This document shows positions 1-5,821 of a DNA stretch of 6,017 nt, in pieces. Made by a program: the position numbers and the translations under genes. The DNA is from an uncultured Oscillospiraceae bacterium (lineage in GTDB: Bacteria; Bacillota; Clostridia; Oscillospirales; Ruminococcaceae): NCBI GenBank assembly GCA_900547455.1, contig URGV01000066.1, positions 1 to 6,017 of the forward strand, in the 5' to 3' direction. A model generated the notes under the pieces. It was not told the DNA's origin. It ran no database searches and saw only the letters and a program-made list of their open reading frames with translations. Numbering within the stretch: position 1 is the stretch's first letter; each line of letters starts with the position of its first letter.

Positions 1-140
1 CGCTCTCGGGGGCTGTGGGGGCAAAGCCCCCCAAAAAAGCCCCGGGTGCCCCACCCACCCGCGGTAGAGAGAGAAAAACGGGGAGCCGGAGCCAAGTCTG
101 ACGACTTGCTCCCGAGGGGGCGCAGCCCCCTCGCACCGTT
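1..140 (+). repeat. GC-rich modular hairpin repeat, left copy
   Basis: This non-coding stretch is a chain of short palindromes and homopolymer runs. In order it holds a GGGGGC-AAA-GCCCCC hairpin (17-31), an A6 run leading into CCCCGGGTGC (33-49), an AGAGAG-A5-CGGGG module (68-83), a 27-bp hairpin core (88-114) and a 9-bp perfect stem with a GCA loop (113-133). The 27-bp core occurs again, identical but inverted, at 5910-5936, and the A-run/GGGTGC and GAGAGA-A-run modules also recur there with different order and spacing. I infer a dispersed intergenic repeat family of this genome. Nothing in it looks coding. The outer limits are approximate, and the left one is cut by the window edge. Confidence 0.7.
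74..133 (-). terminator. candidate terminator of the ABC transporter operon
   Basis: Reading the minus strand after the ATPase stop, a 9-bp GC-rich stem (133-113) is followed by the repeat core. There CGGGAGC (114-108) can pair with GCTCCC-CG (85-79, one bulged C), and a T5 run (78-74) then CTCTCT follow directly. A GC-rich stem followed by a T tract is what an intrinsic terminator needs, and nothing else downstream of the ATPase gene fits better. The core can also fold on itself (88-113), which would leave the T run about nine bases away, so the call is tentative. The site would be supplied by the dispersed repeat rather than being dedicated to this operon. Confidence 0.35.
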
Positions 141-165
141 CGAGGCAGAAACCCTCGATAAAAAA

Positions 166-909
166 CTAATACAAAACTTTGCTCAAAAACTCCTTCGTCC
201 GCGGGTTCTGCGGATTGGAGAAAATCTGCTCCGGCGTCCCCTTCTCGGCAAGGATGCCGTCATCCATAAAGAATACCCGGTCGGAAATCTCGCGGGCAAA
301 GCCCATCTCGTGGGTGACAATGACAGTTGTCATACCCTCTTTGACCAGCCCCTTGATGACCGCCAGAACCTCGCCGACCATCTCCGGGTCCAGCGCCGAG
401 GTCGGCTCGTCAAACAGCATGACGTCCGGCTCCATCGCCAGCGCCCGCACGATGGCAAGACGCTGCTTCTGGCCGCCCGAAAGCCGCTGCGGATATTCGT
501 CAAACTTTTCCAGCAGGCCAACGCGGTTTAAAAGCTCCCTTGCCATCTCGTCGGCCTCGTTCTGCTTTTTCTTGCCCAGCAGCACCGGCGCCATGGTGAC
601 GTTTTCGCCCACCGTCATGTGCGGAAAGACGTTGAAGTGCTGGAACACCATGCCCATCTTCTGGCGGTGCAGGTCGATGTTGACCCCCTTGGCGGTGATG
701 TCCACCCCTTCAAAGAGGATTTTTCCGCTGTCCGGCACCTCCAGCAGGTTTAAGCAGCGCAGAAAGGTGCTCTTGCCGCCGCCCGACGGGCCGATGATCG
801 AGACGACCTCCCCCTTGGAGACGTGCTCGCTGACGCCCTTGAGCACCTTGAGCTCCCCAAAGCTTTTATGCAAATCGGATACCTCAATCAGGTAGTTGGA
901 ATTAGTCAC
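166..909 (-). CDS. Polar amino acid ABC transporter, ATP-binding protein (GlnQ/HisP-like)
   Basis: This is the ATPase that powers the importer encoded just upstream. It hydrolyses ATP as a dimer on the cytoplasmic face of the permease. The 247-aa product, typical for the GlnQ/HisP/ArtP family, has Walker [10 protein letters not shown] (40-48), a Q-loop glutamine (Q90), the ABC signature LSGGQKQR (143-150), Walker [15 protein letters not shown] (163-176) and the H-loop histidine (H200), so it should be active. The start is GTG at 909-907: a TGA lies in frame just upstream, and AAAGGAG sits at 927-921 with an 11-nt gap, somewhat long. The gene overlaps the permease stop by 8 nt, which implies translational coupling. 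Family and role are clear. The amino acid carried is not, so no gene symbol is given. Confidence 0.95.
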   Translation of the reverse strand: MTNSNYLIEVSDLHKSFGELKVLKGVSEHVSKGEVVSIIGPSGGGKSTFLRCLNLLEVPDSGKILFEGVDITAKGVNIDLHRQKMGMVFQHFNVFPHMTVGENVTMAPVLLGKKKQNEADEMARELLNRVGLLEKFDEYPQRLSGGQKQRLAIVRALAMEPDVMLFDEPTSALDPEMVGEVLAVIKGLVKEGMTTVIVTHEMGFAREISDRVFFMDDGILAEKGTPEQIFSNPQNPRTKEFLSKVLY

Positions 910-1588
910 TTGTCTTCAGTCTCCTTTCCAGTACGGCGATGGCCTTCGACAGGGTGAAGGTCAGAACAAAGTAGATGATGCCGACGATGATCAGCGGCTC
1001 GATGGACAGATAGGTCACGCCGTTGATCGTCCGGTAGGTGGTCATCAGGTCGCCGACAAAGAAGGTGGACGCAAGCGAGGTCTCCTTGATGATCGAGACA
1101 AACTCGTTGCATAAGGCCGGCAGGATGTTCTTGATCGCCTGCGGGAACACAACCTTGGTCATAGTCTGGCGGGCGTTGAGGCCCAAGGAACGCGCGGCCT
1201 CGGTCTGGCCCTTGTCGACCGCGCTGATGCCGGCGCGGATGACCTCGGCGACATAGGCGCCGGAGTTTAAGCACAGCGCCAAAGTGATCGAAAAGCTGGC
1301 GCTTGTCTCCAGCGCGGGAATCATCATCGGCAGCAGGAAGAAGAAAAAGTAGAGCTGTAAGAGCAGCGGGGTGCCGCGGATGATCTCGACATAGATGGTG
1401 GCGATGAGGTTAAGCGGGCGCACCTTGCCGATGTGCCACTTGCTCAGGCGCATCAGCGCCAGCAGCGAGCCGATGATGACGCCGCAGCCCACGGCGATGG
1501 CGCTGAGCAGCAGCGTGACGCCGATGCCTTCCAGAAACAGATCCCAATACCGCTGCAGGATCAGGACAATGTTATTTAAAATATCCAA
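902..1588 (-). CDS. Polar amino acid ABC transporter, permease (HisM/GlnP family)
   Basis: This is the inner-membrane channel subunit of the amino acid importer. The 228-aa product has hydrophobic segments at about 22-46, 62-90, 98-116 and 196-216. The cytoplasmic coupling (EAA) loop at about 130-150 has E130-A-A followed by G136 and the family-typical VVFPQAI, and contacts the ATPase. [15 protein letters not shown] (68-82) is a hallmark of the HisM/GlnP family. I chose the TTG start at 1588-1586 because AGGGAGG (1603-1597) lies 8 nt before it and the protein then begins as family members do. An ATG in the same frame at 1669 would add 27 non-conserved residues and cover the intergenic hairpin, and it has no such ribosome site. 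A single permease suggests a homodimer, as in GlnP. Confidence 0.93.
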   Translation of the reverse strand: MDILNNIVLILQRYWDLFLEGIGVTLLLSAIAVGCGVIIGSLLALMRLSKWHIGKVRPLNLIATIYVEIIRGTPLLLQLYFFFFLLPMMIPALETSASFSITLALCLNSGAYVAEVIRAGISAVDKGQTEAARSLGLNARQTMTKVVFPQAIKNILPALCNEFVSIIKETSLASTFFVGDLMTTYRTINGVTYLSIEPLIIVGIIYFVLTFTLSKAIAVLERRLKTSD

Positions 1589-1596
1589 AACAGGTT

Positions 1597-1603
1597 CCTC
1601 CCT
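1597..1603 (-). promoter_or_regulatory. Ribosome binding site that fixes the permease TTG start
   Basis: AGGGAGG on the minus strand lies 8 nt before TTG (1588-1586). No ATG or GTG in the permease frame has similar spacing, so this site decides the start. Confidence 0.75.
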
Positions 1604-1637
1604 ATTGTGAAATGAAGCGTGAAAAAGTCCAAAGGAG

Positions 1638-1663
1638 AGGGGCAGAAAGCAGCTTCTGCCCCT
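1638..1663 (-). promoter_or_regulatory. Intergenic hairpin between binding-protein and permease genes
   Basis: A perfect 10-bp inverted repeat, AGGGGCAGAA with TTCTGCCCCT around a 6-nt loop, starts 9 nt after the binding-protein stop codon. Only a broken pyrimidine run follows it on the minus strand, so it is not a full terminator. Such hairpins in binding-protein operons (the malE-malF type is the known case) protect the upstream message or partly stop transcription, giving more binding protein than membrane subunits. That role here is inference from position and shape. Confidence 0.6.
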
Positions 1664-1672
1664 GTGCAAAGA

Positions 1673-2506
1673 TTACTCGTTGACCTCGAGTCCCAGCGAT
1701 TTTGCAAGCTCGGTGGCCTCGTCCTTCCACTGCTCATACAGGCCCAGCTCGTTGACCTCCTCGATGATCTCGTTGACCGCCTCGATCAGCTCGGTCTCGC
1801 CCTTTTTGACGGCGGCGACGTTGCCCTCGCTGCTGTACTCAAACATGAAGTCGGTGGTCTCGATGCCGTCGTGGCTTTCCAGCAGCAGCTCGGCGTTGCT
1901 CAGGTCGGAGGCCAGCGCGTCGATCTTGCCGGTCTCCAGCATCAGCACGCCGTCGTTGAGCGAACCGACCGGCACGATCTCCACATCCTCCGGCAGCTGG
2001 CTGGAAACAAGATTATACTGCAGCGAGCCGTTCTGCGCGCCGATCTGCAGGCCGGAGAAATCCTCGGCGGCGGTGTAGTTTGCGCCCTGACCCTTTGCCA
2101 CCAGCACGGTCTGGCCGCCGTCCTCGGTGATGTTAAACGGGGTGGACAGCTCCATGTTCTGGGCGCGCTCCTCGGTTCTGGCAAAGCCGGAGATGGCGAT
2201 GTCCGCCTGACCGGACGGGATGGCCGCCTGCACGGCGGAAAAATCCATCGCGCTGATTTCCAGCTCGACGCCCAGCTTTTCGGCGATGTATTTTGCAAGC
2301 TCGATGTCCGAGCCGACATACTGCGCCTCGCCGCTGCTCAGGTCCTCAAACTCCAGCGGGGCAAAGTCGGGGCTGGTGGCCAGCACCAGCTTGCCGGATT
2401 CCAGAATCTTTTCCAGGCGGTTCTGGGAAGACCCGCATCCGCTCATGGTTGCCATCAGCATCGCCGCAGCCAGCGCGGCGCAAAACAGTTTCTTCATCTT
2501 TTTCAT
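1673..2506 (-). CDS. Polar amino acid ABC transporter, substrate-binding lipoprotein (SBP_bac_3 family)
   Basis: This is the extracellular receptor that captures the amino acid and delivers it to the permease. The 277-aa product begins with a lipoprotein signal: KKMKK, a hydrophobic core at 7-20, and lipobox MSGC with the lipidated cysteine at C24. The mature part has the family 3 layout: a TSPDFAPLEF strand (44-53), GSDIELA (65-71), the first-lobe signature ADIAISGFARTEER (101-114) with the probable carboxylate-binding R114, and KIDALASD (194-201), where D201 matches the aspartate that usually binds the alpha-amino group. AGGAGG (2520-2515) sits 8 nt before the ATG. It is the first gene of the transporter operon, with a promoter at 2583-2556. 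Glutamine, arginine/histidine or cystine are all possible substrates, so no symbol is assigned. Confidence 0.95.
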   Translation of the reverse strand: MKKMKKLFCAALAAAMLMATMSGCGSSQNRLEKILESGKLVLATSPDFAPLEFEDLSSGEAQYVGSDIELAKYIAEKLGVELEISAMDFSAVQAAIPSGQADIAISGFARTEERAQNMELSTPFNITEDGGQTVLVAKGQGANYTAAEDFSGLQIGAQNGSLQYNLVSSQLPEDVEIVPVGSLNDGVLMLETGKIDALASDLSNAELLLESHDGIETTDFMFEYSSEGNVAAVKKGETELIEAVNEIIEEVNELGLYEQWKDEATELAKSLGLEVNE

Positions 2507-2555
2507 CCTGTACTCCTCCTGAATGAAAATGTATTTTTATAAAATTTATGTTATT

Positions 2556-2583
2556 ATTATACATCGAATTCCGGAAAAGTAAA
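2556..2583 (-). promoter_or_regulatory. Sigma-A promoter of the amino acid transporter operon
   Basis: On the minus strand TTTACT (2583-2578, 4 of 6 matches to the -35 consensus) and a perfect TATAAT (2561-2556) are separated by 16 nt. Transcription would begin near 2549, leaving a leader of about 43 nt, too short for a T-box or riboswitch. The AT-rich DNA around the start could hold a repressor site, but none is certain. Confidence 0.7.
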
Positions 2584-2736
2584 GAGAAAAAATGCATAAA
2601 TAATCGTTAACATTTCCGATTTTATCTATACTTTATTCATAAACCGCCCCAAATTGCCGGTTGCCTGGGGCTTTCTGTATGCATTTTATTTCCGTAAAAT
2701 GTATATTTATGAATGGAATATGCAGCTTTTCTGCAT
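2584..2736. other. AT-rich intergenic stretch between the recR terminator and the transporter promoter
   Basis: No gene is visible here. It contains a 6-bp stem GCCCCA/TGGGGC (2646-2671) with a 14-nt loop holding two TTGCC copies, and a 7-bp hairpin TATGCAG/CTGCATA (2719-2737) touching the T tract of the recR terminator. It also has several TGCAT, TGTAT and TGAAT words. The first stem is followed on the plus strand by TTTCTG and may be a weak or back-up terminator. The repeated words could be half-sites of a regulator such as ArgR, but none matches a full operator consensus. Confidence 0.35.
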
Positions 2737-2769
2737 AAAAAAAGCGCACCGTCCTTTGCGGTGCGCTTT
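2737..2769 (-). terminator. Intrinsic terminator of the dnaX-ybaB-recR operon
   Basis: Reading the minus strand, AAAGCGCACCG (2769-2759) and CGGTGCGCTTT (2751-2741) form a perfect 11-bp stem with a 7-nt loop. The arm runs straight into a T7 tract (2743-2737). It starts 14 nt after the recR stop codon and is a textbook Rho-independent terminator. Confidence 0.93.
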
Positions 2770-2783
2770 CTCTGATTTTCAAT

Positions 2784-3383
2784 TTACAGCTCCTGCCGGC
2801 CTTCCAGCGCGCGGAACAGCGTGACCTCGTCGGCGTATTCCAGGTTGCCGCCCATCGGGATGCCGGAGGCCAGGCGGGTAACGCGAATCCCCAGCGGCTT
2901 TAACAGCCGGGCGATGTACATGGCGGTGGTCTCCCCCTCCACGGTGGGGTTGGTGGCCATGATGACCTCCTTCACCCCGCCCTGCTGGATGCGCTCGAGC
3001 AGCTGGCGGATGGTCAGGTCGTCCGGGCCCTTCTGGTTGAGCGGGGAAATCAGGCCCTGCAGCACGTGGTAGACCCCGCGGTACTCCTGGGTGCGCTCGA
3101 TGGCCATGACGTCGCGCGGGCCCTCCACCACGCAGATGGTGCTGTGGTCGCGGTTCTGGTCGGAGCAGATCTGGCAGACCTCCCGGTCGGTCAGGTTCTG
3201 GCAGACCGCGCAGGGGCGAATCTTCTCGTGCGCCTCCAGGATGGCGTTGGCAAACTCCTGGGCCTTGTCCTTGGGGAGGTTCAGCACATAAAAGGCGAGC
3301 CGCTGGGCCGTCTTGCGGCCGATGCCCGGCAGGCGGGCAAACTGCTCGATCAGGCGGGTCAGCGGCAGCACATCGTATTTCAT
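2784..3383 (-). CDS. recR: Recombination mediator protein RecR
   Basis: RecR works with RecO (and RecF) to load RecA onto SSB-coated single-stranded DNA at gaps and stalled forks. At 199 aa it is full length. It shows the N-terminal helix-hairpin-helix [14 protein letters not shown] (18-31), a C4 zinc finger (C58, C61, C70, C73), a Toprim domain from about 81 to 173 with [12 protein letters not shown] (85-96, E87) and TNPTVEGE (144-151), and the C-terminal [16 protein letters not shown] (174-189). The ATG lies only 3 nt after the ybaB stop, and I see no strong Shine-Dalgarno, so translation is probably coupled to ybaB. It is the last gene before the terminator. Confidence 0.98.
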   Translation of the reverse strand: MKYDVLPLTRLIEQFARLPGIGRKTAQRLAFYVLNLPKDKAQEFANAILEAHEKIRPCAVCQNLTDREVCQICSDQNRDHSTICVVEGPRDVMAIERTQEYRGVYHVLQGLISPLNQKGPDDLTIRQLLERIQQGGVKEVIMATNPTVEGETTAMYIARLLKPLGIRVTRLASGIPMGGNLEYADEVTLFRALEGRQEL

Positions 3384-3386
3384 CGA

Positions 3387-3734
3387 CTAAAACAGGCCTG
3401 GCAGGGAAAGTCCGCCGGTGATCTTCTCCATCTCGGTGGCGTGGATTTCCTCGACCTTGCGGATGGCCTCGTTGACCGCGCCGATGATCATGTCCTGCAG
3501 AATCTCGACATCCTCCGGGTCAACCGCTTCCTTCTTAATATTTAAGGAAACGATCTCCTTCTTGCCGTTGATGGTGCACTCGACCATGCCGCCGCCCGCG
3601 GAGGTGGTGTATTCCCGCTCGTTGAGTTCCTCCTGGGTCTTTTCCATCTCCTCCTGCATCTTCTGGGCCTGCTTGATCATCGACTGCATATTCTGCGGGC
3701 CGCCGCCCATGCCTTTTGGAAGTCTTGCTTTCAT
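3387..3734 (-). CDS. ybaB: YbaB/EbfC family nucleoid-associated protein
   Basis: This is a small dimeric DNA-binding protein of the nucleoid. The family is almost always encoded between dnaX and recR, as here, and its exact role in replication or repair is not settled. The 115-aa product has a Gly/Met-rich start, a charged helix at about 16-41 (QSMIKQAQKMQEEMEK, likely coiled coil), the central strands GGGMVECTINGKKEIVSLNI (47-66), a second helix at about 76-103, and the usual C-terminal GGLSLPGLF. The ATG is preceded by AGGAGGA (3747-3741) with a 6-nt gap. It lies 95 nt after dnaX and 3 nt before recR. It corresponds to B. subtilis YaaK. Confidence 0.97.
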   Translation of the reverse strand: MKARLPKGMGGGPQNMQSMIKQAQKMQEEMEKTQEELNEREYTTSAGGGMVECTINGKKEIVSLNIKKEAVDPEDVEILQDMIIGAVNEAIRKVEEIHATEMEKITGGLSLPGLF

Positions 3735-3793
3735 GTTGGTTCCTCCTATTGGTTCGGGCGCAAAGGCCCTTTTATCCTTGATTTTATGTTCAG

Positions 3794-3820
3794 AGGACAG
3801 CCGTTTTTTACAGCCGTCCT
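3794..3820 (-). promoter_or_regulatory. Hairpin in the dnaX-ybaB gap
   Basis: On the minus strand AGGACGGCTG (3820-3811) and CGGCTGTCCT (3803-3794) form a 10-bp stem with two G-U pairs around an A-rich 7-nt loop. The reverse strand would have A-C mismatches instead, so the fold favours the operon RNA. No T tract follows, so it is not a complete terminator. It may be an RNA-processing or stability element between dnaX and the downstream genes. No function is proven. Confidence 0.4.
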
Positions 3821-3829
3821 TGACTGGCT

Positions 3830-5530
3830 TTAATTTTCGACGCTCATGTCCACCCCGAGCTTTTCGGCCGAGGCCAGAATCTGCTCCATCGGGTCGTCGG
3901 CTTTCTTCCTCTCATACCGCTCCCGCTTAAACGGCCCGATGCGGTAGTCCCGCCCCGCGCCGCTTTGCAGCGCCTGGTGGAGCGACTTTTTGGCGTAGTC
4001 GTTGGAGCGGATCATCTCCAGAAACAGCGGGTCCTGGCAGTCGATCAGCACGATCTCCCCGTCTAAGAATGCCTCGGTGCTGACCAGCGCCCCGTGCAGC
4101 GCGGTGTTGATGTGCCGCAGCGCCTCCAGCACCTGCGGCCAGGGGGCGAAGGGCACCACCGGCTTCTTGGGCCTGTCCTGCTGAGAAGCGGCTTGGGGGA
4201 CAACTGCGCCAACGGTAGTTGGTGCTGTTGTCGCACCAGCGTCAGCTGGTGCTGCTGAGCGTTTCTGAGGAGGGGTTTGACGTTCCTCCTTCTGAACTCT
4301 CGTCAGCGCGGCCTGCAGCTCGGAGGCCGGAGCTTTTTCTTCCCCTGCCGGGGGGACAACGGCCCCGCTTCTCACCTGCGCTTCCAGCCGGTCCAGCCGG
4401 GCGAGGATGGCATCCAGCGAGCGGTCCAGCTCGGGACTGCACAGCTTGATGGCGGCCATCTCCAGCTCCACGCGGGTCTGGGCGGTGCGCCCCATGCGCG
4501 AGAGCGCGTCCTGCAGCACCGTCAGGCTGTAGAGAATCTGCCCCATGGGGTAGCCCGCCGCCTGCGCCGAAAGCCTCTGCGCGTCCTGCGGCAGGCCGGA
4601 GACAAGCTCCTGCGGGTTTTTGAGCGCCTTTGCCATCATCAGCCCGCGGTAGTGGGCGATGAGCTGGACGCACATCTTTTCAAAGTCGATCGAGTTTTCA
4701 AACATCCGGTCGATCTCCTGCAGCACCGCGGGCACATCCCGGCGCAGCACCGCGTCGGCCACCGCGAACAGCGAATCGGACACAGCCAGCCCCGCGCTCT
4801 GTCGCACGTGCTCGAGGGTGATGCGCTCTGTACTATCATCACCGGTGCGGGCGTTGGAGCGGCAGACGTCCAAGAGCGAGAGCGCGTCGCGCATCCCGCC
4901 CTCGGCAAGGCGGGCGATGAGGTCGGCAGCCTCGGACTCAATCTGGATGCCCTCCTGCTCACAGACCCACCGCACCCGCGCGGCGATGACCGAGGGGCTG
5001 ATGCGCCGAAAGTCAAACCGCTGGCAGCGGGAGAGGATGGTGGCGGGAATCTTGTGCACCTCGGTGGTGGCGAGGATGAAGATGACGTGCTCGGGCGGCT
5101 CCTCCATGATTTTGAGCAGGGCGTTGAACGCCCCGACGCTGAGCATGTGGGTCTCGTCGATGATGTAGACGCGGTAGTTGACCTGAGCGGGGGTGAAGTT
5201 TGCCTCCTCGCGCAGCTGGCGGATGTTGTCGACGCCGTTGTTGCTGGCCGCGTCGATCTCGGTGACGTCGAGCACCGAGCCGTCGTCGATGCCCTTGCAG
5301 ATTTCACACACCCCGCAGGGATTGCCGTCGTGCTGGTTTGGGCAGTTGACCGCCTTGGCGATGATCTTGGAGCAGGAGGTCTTGCCGGTGCCGCGCGAGC
5401 CGGTGAACAGGTAGGCGTGGCCGATGCGGCCGCTGGCGATCTCCTGCTTTAGGGTGGCGGTGATGTGCTCCTGGCCGACCACCTCATCGAAGTTTTTCGG
5501 GCGGTATTTGCGATAGAGCGCCTGATACAT
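3830..5530 (-). CDS. dnaX: DNA polymerase III subunit gamma/tau
   Basis: This is the ATPase of the clamp loader, which opens the beta clamp, places it on primed DNA and links polymerases at the fork. The 566-aa product starts MYQALYRKYRPKNFDEVVGQ. It has Walker A GSRGTGKT (44-51), the zinc module C63, C72, C75, C78, Walker B IIDETHML (123-130), an ATTE sensor region (154-157) and the SRC arginine-finger motif (167-169). The lid and collar domains reach about residue 365. A Pro/Ala/Gln-rich linker at about 395-455 leads into a C-terminal domain (about 457-566) expected to contact the polymerase. The ATG at 5530-5528 has CAGGAGG (5544-5538) 7 nt before it. A longer reading frame adding 33 residues runs into the SRP RNA and is rejected. 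The linker-coding DNA holds two back-to-back hairpins (4199-4252). Confidence 0.98.
   Translation of the reverse strand: MYQALYRKYRPKNFDEVVGQEHITATLKQEIASGRIGHAYLFTGSRGTGKTSCSKIIAKAVNCPNQHDGNPCGVCEICKGIDDGSVLDVTEIDAASNNGVDNIRQLREEANFTPAQVNYRVYIIDETHMLSVGAFNALLKIMEEPPEHVIFILATTEVHKIPATILSRCQRFDFRRISPSVIAARVRWVCEQEGIQIESEAADLIARLAEGGMRDALSLLDVCRSNARTGDDSTERITLEHVRQSAGLAVSDSLFAVADAVLRRDVPAVLQEIDRMFENSIDFEKMCVQLIAHYRGLMMAKALKNPQELVSGLPQDAQRLSAQAAGYPMGQILYSLTVLQDALSRMGRTAQTRVELEMAAIKLCSPELDRSLDAILARLDRLEAQVRSGAVVPPAGEEKAPASELQAALTRVQKEERQTPPQKRSAAPADAGATTAPTTVGAVVPQAASQQDRPKKPVVPFAPWPQVLEALRHINTALHGALVSTEAFLDGEIVLIDCQDPLFLEMIRSNDYAKKSLHQALQSGAGRDYRIGPFKRERYERKKADDPMEQILASAEKLGVDMSVEN
4199..4252 (-). 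repeat. Two back-to-back hairpins inside the dnaX linker
   Basis: On the minus strand GCACCAGC-TGAC-GCTGGTGC (4252-4233) is a perfect 8-bp hairpin. Directly after it lies a 34-nt hairpin (4232-4199) with GACAAC/GTTGTC, GC/GC and CCAAC/GTTGG paired around a TACC loop, broken by two mismatches. The inner 20 nt of the second (4225-4206) resembles the first at 15 of 20 positions, and one difference is compensated across the stem. In protein the pair encodes a degenerate 9-residue repeat, APADAGATT then APTTVGAVV (427-444). Codons here (GCA, ACA, CCA, ACT) are less GC-rich than in the rest of dnaX. It may be a small palindromic insertion tolerated in an unconstrained linker. Confidence 0.6.
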
Positions 5531-5556
5531 CCTGCTGCCTCCTGACCGATTATCCG

Positions 5557-5777
5557 AAAAAGGCAGGGACGCACCAAAGCAAAAAACATGTTTTTGATCA
5601 TACGGAAATGCAGGGGACCTGCGGCGCACAGAAGCTGCCGCTTAATGCTGCTCGGTTCCCCGCCTGACATGGTTCGCGGAGCCCTGTCGCACAGGACCAA
5701 CATCTCCGCATGATCAAAAACACGTCCGGCCTTGCGGTACAGCCCTGCCGCCTTCACGAGCGTTTTTATTATCATGC
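5557..5777 (-). ncRNA. ffs: Signal recognition particle RNA (bacterial SRP RNA, large type likely)
   Basis: This RNA binds Ffh to target nascent membrane proteins. On the minus strand the conserved domain IV hairpin is complete: ATG-TCAGG-CGG-GGAA-CCG-AGCAG-CAT (about 5672-5647), that is a GGAA tetraloop, a CGG/CCG stem and the asymmetric TCAGG/AGCAG internal loop that Ffh contacts. Below it, GCT-CCGC pairs with GCGG-C-AGC. A long helix then forms between 5725-5701 and 5610-5586, 25 bp without a gap and with three G-U pairs. GGCAGGG (5749-5743) can pair with CCCTGCC (5568-5562), and a T5 follows (5561-5557). The length of about 220 nt exceeds the small 4.5S form. I could not resolve an Alu domain in the outer part. 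The exact ends are inferred from the promoter and the T run. Confidence 0.9.
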
Positions 5778-5783
5778 CCGTTT

Positions 5784-5812
5784 ATTATACTATATTTTGC
5801 GGCAAAAGGCAA
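5784..5812 (-). promoter_or_regulatory. Strong sigma-A promoter of the SRP RNA (and dnaX operon)
   Basis: On the minus strand TTGCCT (5812-5807) and a perfect TATAAT (5789-5784) are separated by exactly 17 nt of AT-rich DNA. Transcription should begin at one of the G residues at 5779-5777. This near-consensus strength suits a stable RNA. I see no other convincing promoter before dnaX, so the operon is probably fed by read-through of the SRP gene. Confidence 0.85.
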
Positions 5813-5821
5813 GAGGTTTTT

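Noticed and set aside
46..531. Plus-strand open frame of 161 codons starting in the left repeat
   Set aside because: It runs through the palindromic repeat and then antisense to the clearly conserved ATPase gene. It has no ribosome site and no family motif.
1619..2542. Plus-strand open frame of 307 codons opposite the binding-protein gene
   Set aside because: It is a product of GC-rich third positions in the real minus-strand gene. The Leu/Gly/Asp/Gln-rich composition resembles no family I recognise, and the minus-strand gene has a lipobox, motifs and a promoter.
2507..2555. T-box or amino acid riboswitch in the transporter leader
   Set aside because: The predicted leader is only about 43 nt and lacks the T-box sequence or any stable fold.
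2606..2632. A plus-strand promoter (TTAACA and TATACT) for a small RNA ending at the 2646-2671 hairpin
   Set aside because: The boxes look good, but the spacing is only 14 nt, and the hairpin has a long loop and a poor T tract.
4277..5452. Plus-strand open frame of 391 codons opposite dnaX
   Set aside because: It is the antisense shadow of dnaX, rich in Gly, Asp and Val, with no ribosome site. The dnaX motifs are unambiguous.
5549..5577. A separate dnaX promoter (TTGGTG, 17 nt, GATAAT) at the end of the SRP gene
   Set aside because: The -35 matches only 3 of 6 bases, and the start point would fall on the dnaX ribosome site, leaving almost no leader.
5531..5629. A 33-residue N-terminal extension of DnaX
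   Set aside because: It would overlap the SRP RNA and is not conserved. The ATG at 5530 has an ideal ribosome site and gives the family-typical MYQALYRKYRP start.
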